From the NCBI RefSeq assembly GCF_030812855.1, contig NZ_JAUSTK010000044.1:1-33462 (forward strand): a DNA stretch of 33,462 nt. The letters are read 5' to 3'. The DNA is from Paenibacillus wynnii. GTDB lineage: Bacteria > Bacillota > Bacilli > Paenibacillales > Paenibacillaceae. The notes below the pieces were generated by a model that worked only from the letters and a program-made list of their open reading frames with translations, did not search any database and had not been told where the DNA came from. Shown here one piece after another: positions 22,339 to 31,260 of the stretch (positions within the stretch are counted from its first letter, which is position 1; every line of letters begins with the position of its first letter). The position numbers and the translations under genes are program-made.

Positions 22339-23880
22339 ATGAATCCACCCTATATGATTGGCGTTGATATTGGAACTACAAGTACAAAAGCTATTTTATT
22401 TCAGGAGAATGGACGCATTATCGCCGGGGCCGATGAAGGCTATCCGCTCCATAAACCTTCACCGGCCATCGCCGAACAGGACCCCGAGCAAATTCTGCAT
22501 GCGGTCATTAACACCATCTCCAAGGTTGTACACCAAGGCGGCGCCCGGCCTGAACAGATTAACTTCGTCTCTTTCAGCTCTGCAATGCATAGTGTTATCG
22601 CCGTGGATCAGGAGGGCAATCCTCTTACCCCTTGTATTACCTGGGCAGACAATCGAAGTGCTGAATGTGCCCGGCGCTTGAAGAACGAGCTTAACGGTCA
22701 TGAGCTTTACCTTCGTACCGGTACACCTATTCATCCTATGTCACCTATTACTAAGCTAATGTGGCTCCGGGAGGATCAACCGGAACTTTTTCATAGAGCC
22801 TATAAATTCATCTCCATTAAAGAATACGTGTTTGCCAAGCTATTCGGTGAATATGTTGTGGATCACTCCATTGCATCCTCTACGGGTATGCTTAACCTAG
22901 TGAATCTGGACTGGGATGCAGAAGCGTTGGAGATTGCAGGCATTACAGAAGAACGCCTCTCCAGGCTCGTTCCCACTACCTATGTTTTACAGGGACTATT
23001 ACCTGGAAAGGCAGAAGAGCTTGGTCTGCTGCCTACTACAAAGTTTGTAATAGGCGCAACCGATGGTGTCCTCTCCAATCTTGGAGTAGGAGCGATTAAA
23101 CCGGGTGTTGTAGCAGCTACCATCGGCACAAGCGGTGCTATTCGTACCGTTGTAGACCGTCCGGTGATCGATCCGAAAGGTCGAATTTTCTGCTATGCAC
23201 TAACGGAGAACCACTGGGTCATCGGCGGACCGGTTAACAATGGTGGAATGCTGTTCCGTTGGGTGCGTGATGAATTCGCAGCCTCTGAAGTGGAGACAGC
23301 CAAGCGGCTTGGCATTGATCCCTACGATGTCTTGACGCGGATCGCGGAGCAGGTATCCCCAGGAAGTGACGGACTGCTCTTTCACCCCTACTTAACTGGC
23401 GAAAGAGCGCCTTTATGGAACCCCGATGCACGAGGCTCCTTCTTCGGATTAACCATGAGCCACCGGAAGGAGCATATGATCCGCTCCGTACTTGAGGGTG
23501 TAATATTTAATCTATACACGGTTCTCTTGGCAATGGAGGAGCAGATTGGTCGCCCTAAGCAGATTTTGGCTACCGGCGGCTTTGCCCGCTCCGCGTTATG
23601 GCGGCAGATGATGGCGGATATTTTTGACCAGGAGGTAGTCGTTCCCGAGAGCTTTGAGAGCTCTTGCCTAGGGGCAGTTGTACTCGGAATGTACGCAACT
23701 GGAATGACAGATACCCTGGAAGTCGTATTTGATATGATCGGATCCACCCATAAGCATGAACCCATCGAGGAACATGCCACCGTATACAAACATCTGCTGC
23801 CTATTTATATTTCCGTTTACCGCAACTTAGAGAGCCAATATGAAGCCATCGCCAAATTTCAAAGAGACTTCGTTAAGTAA
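22339..23880 (+). CDS. gntK: Gluconokinase, FGGY family
   Basis: A 513-residue FGGY sugar kinase that makes 6-phosphogluconate from gluconate and ATP. The N-terminal phosphate loop is IGVDIGTTSTKAILF (about residues 7-21). SFSSAMHSVIAVD, WADNRS, the catalytic-domain GATDGVLSNLGVGA, GTSGAIRT, and LLFHPYLTGERAPLWNP follow the gluconokinase pattern. ATGGFARSALWRQMMADI is the C-terminal FGGY signature. GAAGG lies 7 nt before the ATG. FGGY kinases vary in substrate; gntP and gnd alongside support gluconate. It ends the cluster before a shared terminator. Confidence 0.94.
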   Translation: MNPPYMIGVDIGTTSTKAILFQENGRIIAGADEGYPLHKPSPAIAEQDPEQILHAVINTISKVVHQGGARPEQINFVSFSSAMHSVIAVDQEGNPLTPCITWADNRSAECARRLKNELNGHELYLRTGTPIHPMSPITKLMWLREDQPELFHRAYKFISIKEYVFAKLFGEYVVDHSIASSTGMLNLVNLDWDAEALEIAGITEERLSRLVPTTYVLQGLLPGKAEELGLLPTTKFVIGATDGVLSNLGVGAIKPGVVAATIGTSGAIRTVVDRPVIDPKGRIFCYALTENHWVIGGPVNNGGMLFRWVRDEFAASEVETAKRLGIDPYDVLTRIAEQVSPGSDGLLFHPYLTGERAPLWNPDARGSFFGLTMSHRKEHMIRSVLEGVIFNLYTVLLAMEEQIGRPKQILATGGFARSALWRQMMADIFDQEVVVPESFESSCLGAVVLGMYATGMTDTLEVVFDMIGSTHKHEPIEEHATVYKHLLPIYISVYRNLESQYEAIAKFQRDFVK

Positions 23881-23892
23881 TAAAGGAGACAC

Positions 23893-23940
23893 AAAAAGCG
23901 TCAGCTCCTCCACTTAGGCGGAAAGCTGACGCTTTTATTT
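23893..23940. terminator. Bidirectional terminator between gntK and the acyltransferase genes
   Basis: AAAAGCGTCAGCT (23894-23906) pairs perfectly with AGCTGACGCTTTT (23924-23936). Runs of T follow on both strands, so it serves gntK (plus) and the convergent acyltransferase gene (minus). Confidence 0.88.
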
Positions 23941-23988
23941 AAATGATCACCTAATTATAAAATATCACCGTATAACCCATTCTCGTCC

Positions 23989-25173
23989 TTATCCTTGAGC
24001 TTTGACTGACGTATCCGTAACTATTCTCTTCACCCTGGAGTCCGGTTTCTGAGGAACGGATCCGAACAAGATCCAAGAGAGCTTCACATAACGGAAGGCC
24101 AATGCCACAACCAGCCATGAACCGAGCAGTGCAACAAGCCAGCCCCCGGCAATAGCGGCAGTATAGGCGAGAGAACCTCCATGAAACGGAATTTCTCTAT
24201 AGAAATAGAGCAGTGCCGGATGCAGCAAGTAAATGCCGAAGGAGCAAGCGCCTATTGAGCTTAACAATACAGCCAATCTACTGTGTCCCCATCCATATAG
24301 AAGAAATGAGAGCTGCATCAACACCAGACATGACAGAAGAGCGTGTAAATTCGAGAACGCCTCATACCACAAACTGTTTATGACTGTACCCTTTGTATAG
24401 CTGCTGAACCAGAGTTCAACATGTACGATCCCTGCTGCAACCCATGCTGCCCACAGGCTGACCCAGGCGATGCCTTTTCCAGAGCGCCATCCCTCACGCG
24501 AAGGAATAAGCCATTTTTTCAATGAGGAATAGTAAATAGCAATGGCAGCCCCCAACAGGAAATACGAAAAATACGTAATAGCGAGACTGCCCTTAGACAG
24601 CTCCCAATAGCCATTTCTAGTCATATATCTATTTAGAAGGACAAAACCCCATTGCATTAGCAATCCGATCAAAGGCGCCCAAGCGGCAACCCGGCGGCTC
24701 TTTTGCATACACCATAAAAATAATGGAAACAGCACATAGAACTGAAAAATAAGAATGACGTAATACAAATGCGTATACGCAGTCCCTTTTAACAAATATT
24801 TGCCCAGCTTATTGATCTGTTCTTCTGCAGGCAGATTCCACGTGTTCCCCGCATACATTTTCAATATAAAATACAGCAATGAGAAAACCACATAAGGCAC
24901 AATAATATAAAGCAACCTTTTACCATAGAACTTGCCCAGCATTCTCCCATTCAAAGGCCGATCTATATAATTGTAGAATAAGACAAACCCGCTCAGAAAA
25001 ACAAAAGATGGTACTGCAAACTGGCTGAACTTGTTAATGAAAAGAAAGGGATGAAATAACGACGTATCCAGCATCTCACTTAATGTACGCGAGGTCGCAT
25101 GGATAGCAAGCACTGCCAGAATAGCGACCGCCCGGAAAATATCCAACTGCGGAATTCGTTCTTTTTGACTCAA
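23989..25173 (-). CDS. Membrane acyltransferase (acyltransferase-3 family), copy 1
   Basis: A 394-residue integral membrane protein with about ten hydrophobic helices. The acyltransferase-3 pattern is clear: QLDIFRAVAILAVLAIHATS with the conserved His in the first helix, VPSFVFLSGFVLFYNY, YGKRLLYIIVPY, and a late helix GIYLLHPALL. Members move acetyl or other acyl groups onto cell-wall or surface polysaccharides, lipids or antibiotics. The acceptor here is unknown. I choose TTG 25171-25173 (MSQKERIPQLD) because AGGAGGAAGG lies just upstream and its paralogue starts alike. It is a tandem paralogue of the next gene upstream, 58 nt away. Confidence 0.88.
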   Translation of the reverse strand: MSQKERIPQLDIFRAVAILAVLAIHATSRTLSEMLDTSLFHPFLFINKFSQFAVPSFVFLSGFVLFYNYIDRPLNGRMLGKFYGKRLLYIIVPYVVFSLLYFILKMYAGNTWNLPAEEQINKLGKYLLKGTAYTHLYYVILIFQFYVLFPLFLWCMQKSRRVAAWAPLIGLLMQWGFVLLNRYMTRNGYWELSKGSLAITYFSYFLLGAAIAIYYSSLKKWLIPSREGWRSGKGIAWVSLWAAWVAAGIVHVELWFSSYTKGTVINSLWYEAFSNLHALLSCLVLMQLSFLLYGWGHSRLAVLLSSIGACSFGIYLLHPALLYFYREIPFHGGSLAYTAAIAGGWLVALLGSWLVVALAFRYVKLSWILFGSVPQKPDSRVKRIVTDTSVKAQG

Positions 25174-25231
25174 AGTTCCTTCCTCCTGCTCCACTCCGTA
25201 TCTGAAGATGAAAGTATAGTACATTTAGCAC

Positions 25232-26470
25232 TTAACCACCAAGTGTTTTCTTGGATCCCTCATCCGTTGATGATCTGGCGCTTCGCTTATCCTCGCCCAG
25301 TGATTCAGGTACCGGCTTACCTCTAGGAGAGGGAGCCAGTGAACGTGGTACACTCCCAAAGATGATCCATGCCGGACGAATCCGACGGAACGCAACCTGC
25401 ACCATCAGCCAGCTCCCGCCAAGCGCAACCACTAATCCCCCATATACGAAAAGAACATAAGTCAACGAATCCGGGGAGATATTATAGCGAAAACGCCGGT
25501 ATATTGCCAACAATAACGGATGAATGAGATAAATAGCAAAGGATAACTCTCCTAGACGTGTTAAAAAACCAACGATAGCCCGTGGAGCCTTACGGTGAAT
25601 AAGAAAGGTTAGATACAGTAATACCAACGCTGACAGCATCGTGTGTACATTCCATAATAGCTCGTACCATAACGAATTGGTCCATACCCCATTATGCCGC
25701 CCCTCGTACCACAACTGAATATGTATAAAGGCGGCGATTAGCCAACTAGAAAAAAGTAGACCCGTGAGACTCTTTAGCAGCTTAGGCAGTTGTCTCCAAG
25801 GAGTGAAGAGCCACTTTTTAATCTCCTCGAAATGAATGGCAATATAAGCCCCCATCATGTAATACGCAAAATACGAAATAGCCAAGCTGCCCTTTTCTAC
25901 AACATGAAGCTGGTACTTGTTCCATATAATGAATCCCCACTGAAGGCCGAGGCCAATAGGAATCACCCAACGGGTGAGCTGACGCGAACCTTGCAGGAGC
26001 TTTAGCACTAGTGGGAACAGTACATAAAACTGGATGCTTATAAATACAAAATACAAGTGGGCATACGCGTTCCCGGTGAACAAAGCTTTTAGAAATCGGA
26101 GCAGATTCTCCCCCACACTCCACGACATTTGACCGTTTACATATAAAGTTAGCCCATAATAGCCTATAGAAGCTAGTAAATAGGGTAATAGAATAAACAT
26201 CAGGCGGCGGCGATAAAAATTAGCAATAAGGCTTCGTGTAACGGGCCGACCGTAATAATTGTAAAACAAAACAAAGCTGCTGAGAAAAATAAAAGAAGGC
26301 GTGCCAAACTTGAAAAAGATATTGATTGCATTAATCCAGTAATAATAAGGCGATTGTAGTGCTTGCTCCCCAGCGGCAAAAGATGAAGAGTGCACATGGA
26401 GCACCCCCAAAATAGCCAATGCCCGAAAAATATCTAATTGGGGCAGCCTTTCTTGTTTCACAGGATTCAA
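25232..26470 (-). CDS. Membrane acyltransferase (acyltransferase-3 family), copy 2
   Basis: A 412-residue paralogue of the previous gene, with the same order of motifs: LPQLDIFRALAILGVLHVHSS, TPSFIFLSSFVLFYNYYGRP, FYRRRLMFILLPY, LYFVFISIQFYVLFPL, and FAIYLIHPLLL. About ten membrane helices are expected. The C-terminal 40 residues are a hydrophilic, Ser/Lys/Glu-rich tail that copy 1 has in shorter form. The start is TTG at 26468-26470 with AAGGGGA upstream; a GTG three codons later is possible. The acyl acceptor is unknown. The pair likely arose by duplication and may modify two sites of the same surface polymer (inference). Confidence 0.88.
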   Translation of the reverse strand: MNPVKQERLPQLDIFRALAILGVLHVHSSSFAAGEQALQSPYYYWINAINIFFKFGTPSFIFLSSFVLFYNYYGRPVTRSLIANFYRRRLMFILLPYLLASIGYYGLTLYVNGQMSWSVGENLLRFLKALFTGNAYAHLYFVFISIQFYVLFPLVLKLLQGSRQLTRWVIPIGLGLQWGFIIWNKYQLHVVEKGSLAISYFAYYMMGAYIAIHFEEIKKWLFTPWRQLPKLLKSLTGLLFSSWLIAAFIHIQLWYEGRHNGVWTNSLWYELLWNVHTMLSALVLLYLTFLIHRKAPRAIVGFLTRLGELSFAIYLIHPLLLAIYRRFRYNISPDSLTYVLFVYGGLVVALGGSWLMVQVAFRRIRPAWIIFGSVPRSLAPSPRGKPVPESLGEDKRSARSSTDEGSKKTLGG

Positions 26471-26628
26471 TTAAATTCCCCTTCTCTACTAAGGTGTCCG
26501 TTCATAGAGATATAAAAATCGGAAGTTTATCTGTTATCAGGAAGCCTGCCCGTGATGAATACCATACTGATATTCTGATGTAAGTTGCTCCGAAAAACCG
26601 TGATTTTATTATCATGATGTAAGACGCC

Positions 26629-26675
26629 AAAAAACCTGCAGGAGTTGCGCTCCAACACGCAAAATAACCTGCAGG
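26629..26675 (-). terminator. Terminator of the hprK-lgt-ppaX-yvoF operon
   Basis: On the minus strand two CCTGCAGG palindromes pair with each other, enclosing an inner GTTG/CAAC stem, and TTTTTT follows. It lies 14 nt after the yvoF stop. Confidence 0.75.
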
Positions 26676-26688
26676 GAATCCGACGTAT

Positions 26689-27198
26689 TCACAAGTCTTC
26701 CACATCTCCAATGGATGATCCTACTCTTAGTTCACGCAAGGGATTTCCACCGACAAAAGCTCCAGCGGCAACATCCTTATGGACCACCGAACCCGCAGCT
26801 ACAATCGCACCGTCTCCAATGGTTACCCCGGGGAGTATGGTGCAGTTGGCACCGATCAATACATTTTCACCAATAAGAACTTCGCCCAAGCGATATTCCT
26901 TGATTAAGTACTCATGTGCCAGGATAGTTGTGTTATAGCCGATAATTGAATTCTCTCCAACCGTTATTTTTTCCGGAAAAAATACATCAACCATCGCCAT
27001 TAGCCCAAATGCCGTATGCCGCCCAACCTTCATCCCAAGAATTCGGCGGTATATCCAATTCTTCACCGATAATATCGGGCAGTAGCGGGCAATTTGGATG
27101 AAAATAAAATTCTTAACACCCTTCCATGGACTGACCGTGCGGTAGATATACCACAAGGAATTATGGCCTTCTACAGGATAGCGGGTAACTTTTCTCAC
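26689..27198 (-). CDS. yvoF: Hexapeptide-repeat acetyltransferase (YvoF-like)
   Basis: A 169-residue left-handed beta-helix acyltransferase. Hexapeptide repeats run from about residue 70 to 155 (ITVGENSIIGYNTTIL, VLIGENVLIGANCTILPGVTIGDGAIVAAGSVV), and the usual GNPLRELR closes the fold. Such proteins transfer acetyl from acetyl-CoA to sugars or other small acceptors; the acceptor here is unknown. The GTG start overlaps the ppaX stop by 1 nt (TAGTG), which implies coupling. Position after hprK-lgt-ppaX matches B. subtilis yvoF, which supports orthology. Confidence 0.88.
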   Translation of the reverse strand: MRKVTRYPVEGHNSLWYIYRTVSPWKGVKNFIFIQIARYCPILSVKNWIYRRILGMKVGRHTAFGLMAMVDVFFPEKITVGENSIIGYNTTILAHEYLIKEYRLGEVLIGENVLIGANCTILPGVTIGDGAIVAAGSVVHKDVAAGAFVGGNPLRELRVGSSIGDVEDL

Positions 27199-27848
27199 TA
27201 TTCATTCGTCCCCTGCTCTACGATAGCTAATATCTCAGTCATATCATGGATGATATAGTCGGGCTCATATTTACGGAGGGTCTCCTCACCTTTGAGCGAC
27301 CAGGCCACAGCCGCAGTATAAACACCAGCAGTCTTTGCCGATTGGATATCAACAGCGCTGTCACCCACCATAAGTGTCTTTCGAAGATCTACTCCCAGGT
27401 TACGAACCGCAGTGAGTACAGGCTCCGGGTGAGGTTTAGGCTCTGTTACATCGTTAACTGTCACAATGGTATCCATGTACTGCAGTAAATCGAACATCTC
27501 CAACGCTTTAATCGTTGTTGGACGAATCTTGGTCGTTACGATGCCCATCTTAATTCCACGCCGGCGCAGTTCCTCCATGGTCTCATTGACCTGCGGAAAC
27601 GGCCGGACCAGGGCATCGTGATGCTCATAATTAAACTCACGGTAGGACAGTTCAAGCTTGCTAACATCCTCAAGACCTGAAAAAGCTCTCATCTGCTGCT
27701 GAAGGGTCGTTCCCATATGGGGTATGATCTGCTCCCGGCTAAGAGGTGTAAGGGCATTCTGCTTCAACGCATGCATGAACGAATTTATAATCAGCTCGTT
27801 CGTGTCAACAATGGTTCCGTCCAGATCAAAGAGGACGCATTCTATCAT
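27198..27848 (-). CDS. ppaX: Pyrophosphatase PpaX (HAD family)
   Basis: A 216-residue HAD phosphatase. Motif I is FDLDGTIVDTNELI (nucleophile Asp), motif II is GIVTTK, and motif III/IV is KPHPEPVL ... MVGDSAVDIQSAKTAG. In B. subtilis PpaX hydrolyses pyrophosphate, which HprK releases when it removes phosphate from Ser46 of HPr/Crh using inorganic phosphate. Presence in one operon with hprK fits that role. It follows lgt by 9 nt and is coupled to yvoF. Length and motifs are normal. Confidence 0.94.
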   Translation of the reverse strand: MIECVLFDLDGTIVDTNELIINSFMHALKQNALTPLSREQIIPHMGTTLQQQMRAFSGLEDVSKLELSYREFNYEHHDALVRPFPQVNETMEELRRRGIKMGIVTTKIRPTTIKALEMFDLLQYMDTIVTVNDVTEPKPHPEPVLTAVRNLGVDLRKTLMVGDSAVDIQSAKTAGVYTAAVAWSLKGEETLRKYEPDYIIHDMTEILAIVEQGTNE

Positions 27849-27857
27849 ATTATTCTA

Positions 27858-28898
27858 TTACTCCTTTTTGTCTTCCCCATCCGGCTGCTTGGTCTCACTA
27901 GGGCTGTTAGGTAGAACTTTTCGCGGCGTGTTCTCCGCACCTTCAGGCATTAGTGTATCTGAAGCCGGTGTTTTGGAGCTTATAATAGGGTCTGAGTAAT
28001 GTGCCTTTGGCTGCCCGCTTACTCGACGGATTATAATCAGAACAATTGCTGCTATAGCAATGAGTAAAGATAGCAACTGGGAAATACGAACATTTCCGTA
28101 GGCCGGATCAAGATAGCCTTGCTCGAAGCCCAACCATTTCATTGGACTCCAAAGACCGTTTACAAGAGCTTCGACACCGCTACTGCCATTAAACGCCAAG
28201 CTGTCTGTACGTAAAGGTTCAATGAAGAAACGTCCGATGGAATACCAGATGAAGTAGGATAGGAACAACTCTCCCGCGCGTAAAAATCTTTGGCGGCGCA
28301 GTACCAGTAGCAGTAAGATGCCAATCAGACTCCATAAAGATTCATACAAAAAGGTCGGATGACGAAAGGCTTCACTTAAGCCATCATTTATGTACATCTG
28401 GTTTACGATGAAGTCAGGCAAATGAAGCTTGTCACGCAGGAAAGACTCCTCGACAACTCGGCCGTATGCCTCTTGGTTGATAAAATTTCCCCAACGGCCG
28501 ATCATTTGCCCTGCCAGCAGTCCAGGTGCACAAATATCAATTATTCGCCAGAAAGGGTATCCTTTGTATCGGAAATAGATAATTCCACAAATGATCGCAC
28601 CGATTAATGCACCGAAGATGGCAATGCCACCGTTCCAGATTTTAAATACATCCAGAGGGTTATCCTTGTATTCATTCCATTTAAAAGCTACGTAGTAAAT
28701 CCGCGCCCCAACAATCGCTGAGGGAAAGCCAAGAAGCAGCATATCCATGAAAAATTCCTGTGGAATACCATAACGTCTGCCTTCACGGATTACAAGAAAT
28801 AATCCCACCAATGCGCCAAAACCTAAAATCAAACCGTACCAGTGAACGGGTATTGATCCAACTGAAAAAACAATCGGATCTAAAGCCAGTGGAAACAT
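27858..28898 (-). CDS. lgt: Prolipoprotein diacylglyceryl transferase, with long C-terminal tail
   Basis: A 346-residue membrane enzyme with about seven helices that moves diacylglyceryl from phosphatidylglycerol to the lipobox cysteine of prolipoproteins. The Lgt signature GRWGNFINQEAYG lies at about 134-146. HPTFLYESLW and GRFFIEPLRTDSL also match. Two oddities: the stretch usually read as GGIAIHGGLIG is GGIAIFGALIG, so the residue equivalent to E. coli His103 is Phe95; and a hydrophilic tail of about 55 residues follows the last helix, beyond the usual 270-290 residues. It lies 12 nt after hprK, with GGAGAG before the ATG. Confidence 0.95.
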   Translation of the reverse strand: MFPLALDPIVFSVGSIPVHWYGLILGFGALVGLFLVIREGRRYGIPQEFFMDMLLLGFPSAIVGARIYYVAFKWNEYKDNPLDVFKIWNGGIAIFGALIGAIICGIIYFRYKGYPFWRIIDICAPGLLAGQMIGRWGNFINQEAYGRVVEESFLRDKLHLPDFIVNQMYINDGLSEAFRHPTFLYESLWSLIGILLLLVLRRQRFLRAGELFLSYFIWYSIGRFFIEPLRTDSLAFNGSSGVEALVNGLWSPMKWLGFEQGYLDPAYGNVRISQLLSLLIAIAAIVLIIIRRVSGQPKAHYSDPIISSKTPASDTLMPEGAENTPRKVLPNSPSETKQPDGEDKKE

Positions 28899-28910
28899 TC
28901 TCTCACTCTC

Positions 28911-29849
28911 CTAATCCATATCGTCCATATCTTCAGAAATGGTGGCAGTTAGCTTATTGGTAAATTGCAAAGCTGCATTAAAGCCCATTTGCTTTAAGCG
29001 ATAGTTCATCGCTGCTACTTCAATAATAACGGCAAGGTTACGTCCTGGACGTACAGGAATTGTAACCAACGGAATATCCGTATCAATAATACGTGTAGTC
29101 TCTTCATCTAGACCCAGACGATCATATTGTTTATCTTGCTGCCAGGCTTCCAGTCGAACCACAAGTGTAATACGTTTATGATTACGAATCGCCCCCGCAC
29201 CAAACAAAGTCATCACATTAATAATACCCACTCCGCGAATTTCCAGCAGGTGACGGATCAATTCAGGTGCCGTACCATGCAGCTGGTTATCAGAGGTTTG
29301 GCGGATTTCTACAGCATCGTCTGCAATTAGGCGATGGCCGCGTTTAACAAGCTCCAACGCAGTCTCACTCTTACCAATCCCGCTACTTCCTGTGATCAAC
29401 ATGCCTACACCATATACGTCACAGAGTACACCATGAATAGTGGCGGTTGGTGCTAATTTACCTTCCAGAAAGCTAGTCAGTCGGCTAGAAAAAATCGTGG
29501 TAGCCATTGTGCTCCGAAGTACAGGCAGGCCCTTCTCATTACTTATATCTATTAATTCCTGCGGGACTTCCAAAGAACGGGTAATGACAATACAAGGTGT
29601 ATTATCATTGCAAATCCCCCGAATTCGGCTAATTCTTTCTTCTTCTGGCAGCATAGAGAAGAAAGCCAACTCCGTCTTACCGAGCAGTTGAACACGTTCT
29701 TCTGGATAATATTCGAAATAACCAGCCATCTCCAACCCGGGACGATTCAAATCGTCAACTGTAATGGGTCTCTTGAGACCCTCCTGTCCGGAAATGACTT
29801 CTAATTGAAAATGCTGTACCAATTCAGATACTTTTACTTTCTTAGCCAT
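28911..29849 (-). CDS. hprK: HPr kinase/phosphorylase
   Basis: A 312-residue bifunctional enzyme that phosphorylates Ser46 of HPr/Crh with ATP or pyrophosphate and removes it by phosphorolysis. This sets carbon catabolite repression through CcpA. The P-loop is GSSGIGKS (residues 154-161). Catalytic residues are seen as His139 (TIHG) and the DD pair 177-178 (LIADDAVEI). The HprK signature LLEIRGVGIINV and the C-terminal K4 loop region (IPVRPGRNLAVIIEVAA) are intact. It heads the hprK-lgt-ppaX-yvoF operon. Its likely substrate, the Ser46-bearing Crh-type protein, is encoded at 351-620 in this window. Confidence 0.97.
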   Translation of the reverse strand: MAKKVKVSELVQHFQLEVISGQEGLKRPITVDDLNRPGLEMAGYFEYYPEERVQLLGKTELAFFSMLPEEERISRIRGICNDNTPCIVITRSLEVPQELIDISNEKGLPVLRSTMATTIFSSRLTSFLEGKLAPTATIHGVLCDVYGVGMLITGSSGIGKSETALELVKRGHRLIADDAVEIRQTSDNQLHGTAPELIRHLLEIRGVGIINVMTLFGAGAIRNHKRITLVVRLEAWQQDKQYDRLGLDEETTRIIDTDIPLVTIPVRPGRNLAVIIEVAAMNYRLKQMGFNAALQFTNKLTATISEDMDDMD

Positions 29850-29943
29850 GTATATTCGTCCTTTCGTCCCCTGCGGTTTTTGTCCGCTTCTCCTGCACCT
29901 TTTAGTGATGTATCATCTTTCTGCCGGAGGTAATTCTCCTGCT

Positions 29944-29972
29944 ATCTTAATTGATAACGACCATGAATGCAA
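29944..29972 (-). promoter_or_regulatory. Candidate hprK promoter
   Basis: On the minus strand TTGCAT (complement of 29967-29972) and TAAGAT (complement of 29944-29949) are exactly 17 bp apart, about 90 nt before the hprK start. Confidence 0.55.
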
Positions 29973-30025
29973 TCATAACGCCCTATGCTGCGGAGTTCCC
30001 GTTCATTATTATTCCTTTTGTATTC

Positions 30026-30056
30026 ATCAAAAAAAGCCACCCTTTCGGGTGGCTTT
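30026..30056 (-). terminator. Terminator of the sugar ABC ATPase gene
   Basis: On the minus strand AAAGCCACCC-GAAA-GGGTGGCTTT is a perfect 10-bp stem with a GAAA tetraloop, followed by TTTT. Confidence 0.92.
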
Positions 30057-30081
30057 CTGAAAGGAGAAAAGACGTAGGGTC

Positions 30082-31203
30082 TTATCCCAATAGAATGTTA
30101 AGTTCGGAAGTTTTGTCGAAGAAGTGTACCTTGTTCATGTCTACTGCCAGCTTAGGCTTGCTGCCTTCGCGAGTAGTAGAACGACCGTCTACACGGGCAA
30201 TAACAGTGCTGCTGCCAAGACCGCTCAAGTAGAGCAACATTTCATGACCCAGGTTTTCAGTTACATCAACCAACGATGTGAAGATTGTGTTTGGTGAAGC
30301 TTCCAAGAATACTGGTTCTTCATGGATATCTTCTGGACGAACTCCCATAACAACTTCTTTACCGATGTAACCTTTGCTGCGGATGATTTGAGCTTTTCCG
30401 CCCGGTACTTCAACATCAAGGTTCTCTGCGCGGAAACGAACGCTTCCGTTAGCTTCTGACAATGTACCACTGATAAAGTTCATTGTTGGGGAACCGATAA
30501 AGCCGGCTACGAACAAGTTTGTAGGTTCATTGTAAAGCACTTCAGGAGAAGCTGCTTGTTGAATGATACCATCATACATAACTACGATACGGTCACCCAT
30601 TGTCATAGCTTCTGTTTGGTCATGCGTTACATAGATACAAGTAGTTTCAAGGCGCTTAACCAGTTTAGTGATTTCAGCACGCATTTGACCACGAAGTTTA
30701 GCATCCAAGTTGGACAAAGGCTCATCCATCAAGAATACTTGTGGATCGCGGACAATCGCGCGTCCCAAAGCTACACGTTGGCGTTGACCACCGGAAAGAG
30801 CTTTAGGTTTACGCTCAAGCAAATGCTCGATATCGAGAATTTTTGCAGCATCGCGAACCTTTTTATCGATTTCATCTTTTTTAACTTTACGCAGTTTCAA
30901 ACCAAACGCCATGTTTTGGTATACGCTCATATGCGGATAAAGGGCATAAGATTGGAATACCATCGCGATATCGCGGTCTTTCGGTGCTACGTCATTAACA
31001 ACGCGGTCGCCGATGAACATTTTACCTTCGGAAATTTCCTCCAAGCCAGCGATCATCCGTAGTGTTGTTGATTTACCGCAACCGGATGGTCCTACCAATA
31101 CTAGAAATTCCTTATCTTTAATATCAAGATTGATATCTGCTACTGTTGCTTTATCAGAACCTGGGTATTTTTTTGTAATGTGCTCTAAACGTACGCCTGC
31201 CAT
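30082..31203 (-). CDS. ugpC: MsmX/UgpC-type ABC transporter ATPase (shared sugar ATPase)
   Basis: A 373-residue ATPase of carbohydrate uptake systems of the MalK/MsmX/UgpC type. Walker A GPSGCGKS (38-45), Q-loop FQSYALYPHMSVYQN, signature LSGGQRQR, Walker B VFLMDEPLSNLDA and switch VTHDQTEA are all present. A C-terminal TOBE/OB regulatory region lies at about 240-370. No permease or binding-protein gene is next to it, which is the pattern of MsmX in Bacillus, one ATPase that powers many sugar importers. GAGGGGG lies before the ATG. A PucR-type regulator gene lies 107 nt upstream without a terminator between. Codon use seems typical of a highly expressed gene. Confidence 0.93.
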   Translation of the reverse strand: MAGVRLEHITKKYPGSDKATVADINLDIKDKEFLVLVGPSGCGKSTTLRMIAGLEEISEGKMFIGDRVVNDVAPKDRDIAMVFQSYALYPHMSVYQNMAFGLKLRKVKKDEIDKKVRDAAKILDIEHLLERKPKALSGGQRQRVALGRAIVRDPQVFLMDEPLSNLDAKLRGQMRAEITKLVKRLETTCIYVTHDQTEAMTMGDRIVVMYDGIIQQAASPEVLYNEPTNLFVAGFIGSPTMNFISGTLSEANGSVRFRAENLDVEVPGGKAQIIRSKGYIGKEVVMGVRPEDIHEEPVFLEASPNTIFTSLVDVTENLGHEMLLYLSGLGSSTVIARVDGRSTTREGSKPKLAVDMNKVHFFDKTSELNILLG

Positions 31204-31260
31204 TTAATTTTCCCCCTCGGATCAATTATTGAAGTTCGAAGATTTCTTTTCCGTACACCT

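Noticed and set aside
26502..26711. 69-codon frame on the minus strand
   Set aside because: It spans the yvoF terminator and the upstream region of the acyltransferase gene, with no ribosome binding site.
29848..30060. Cysteine-rich 70-residue open frame on the plus strand upstream of hprK
   Set aside because: There is no ribosome binding site, it runs into the terminator at 30026-30056 and it overlaps the hprK promoter region.
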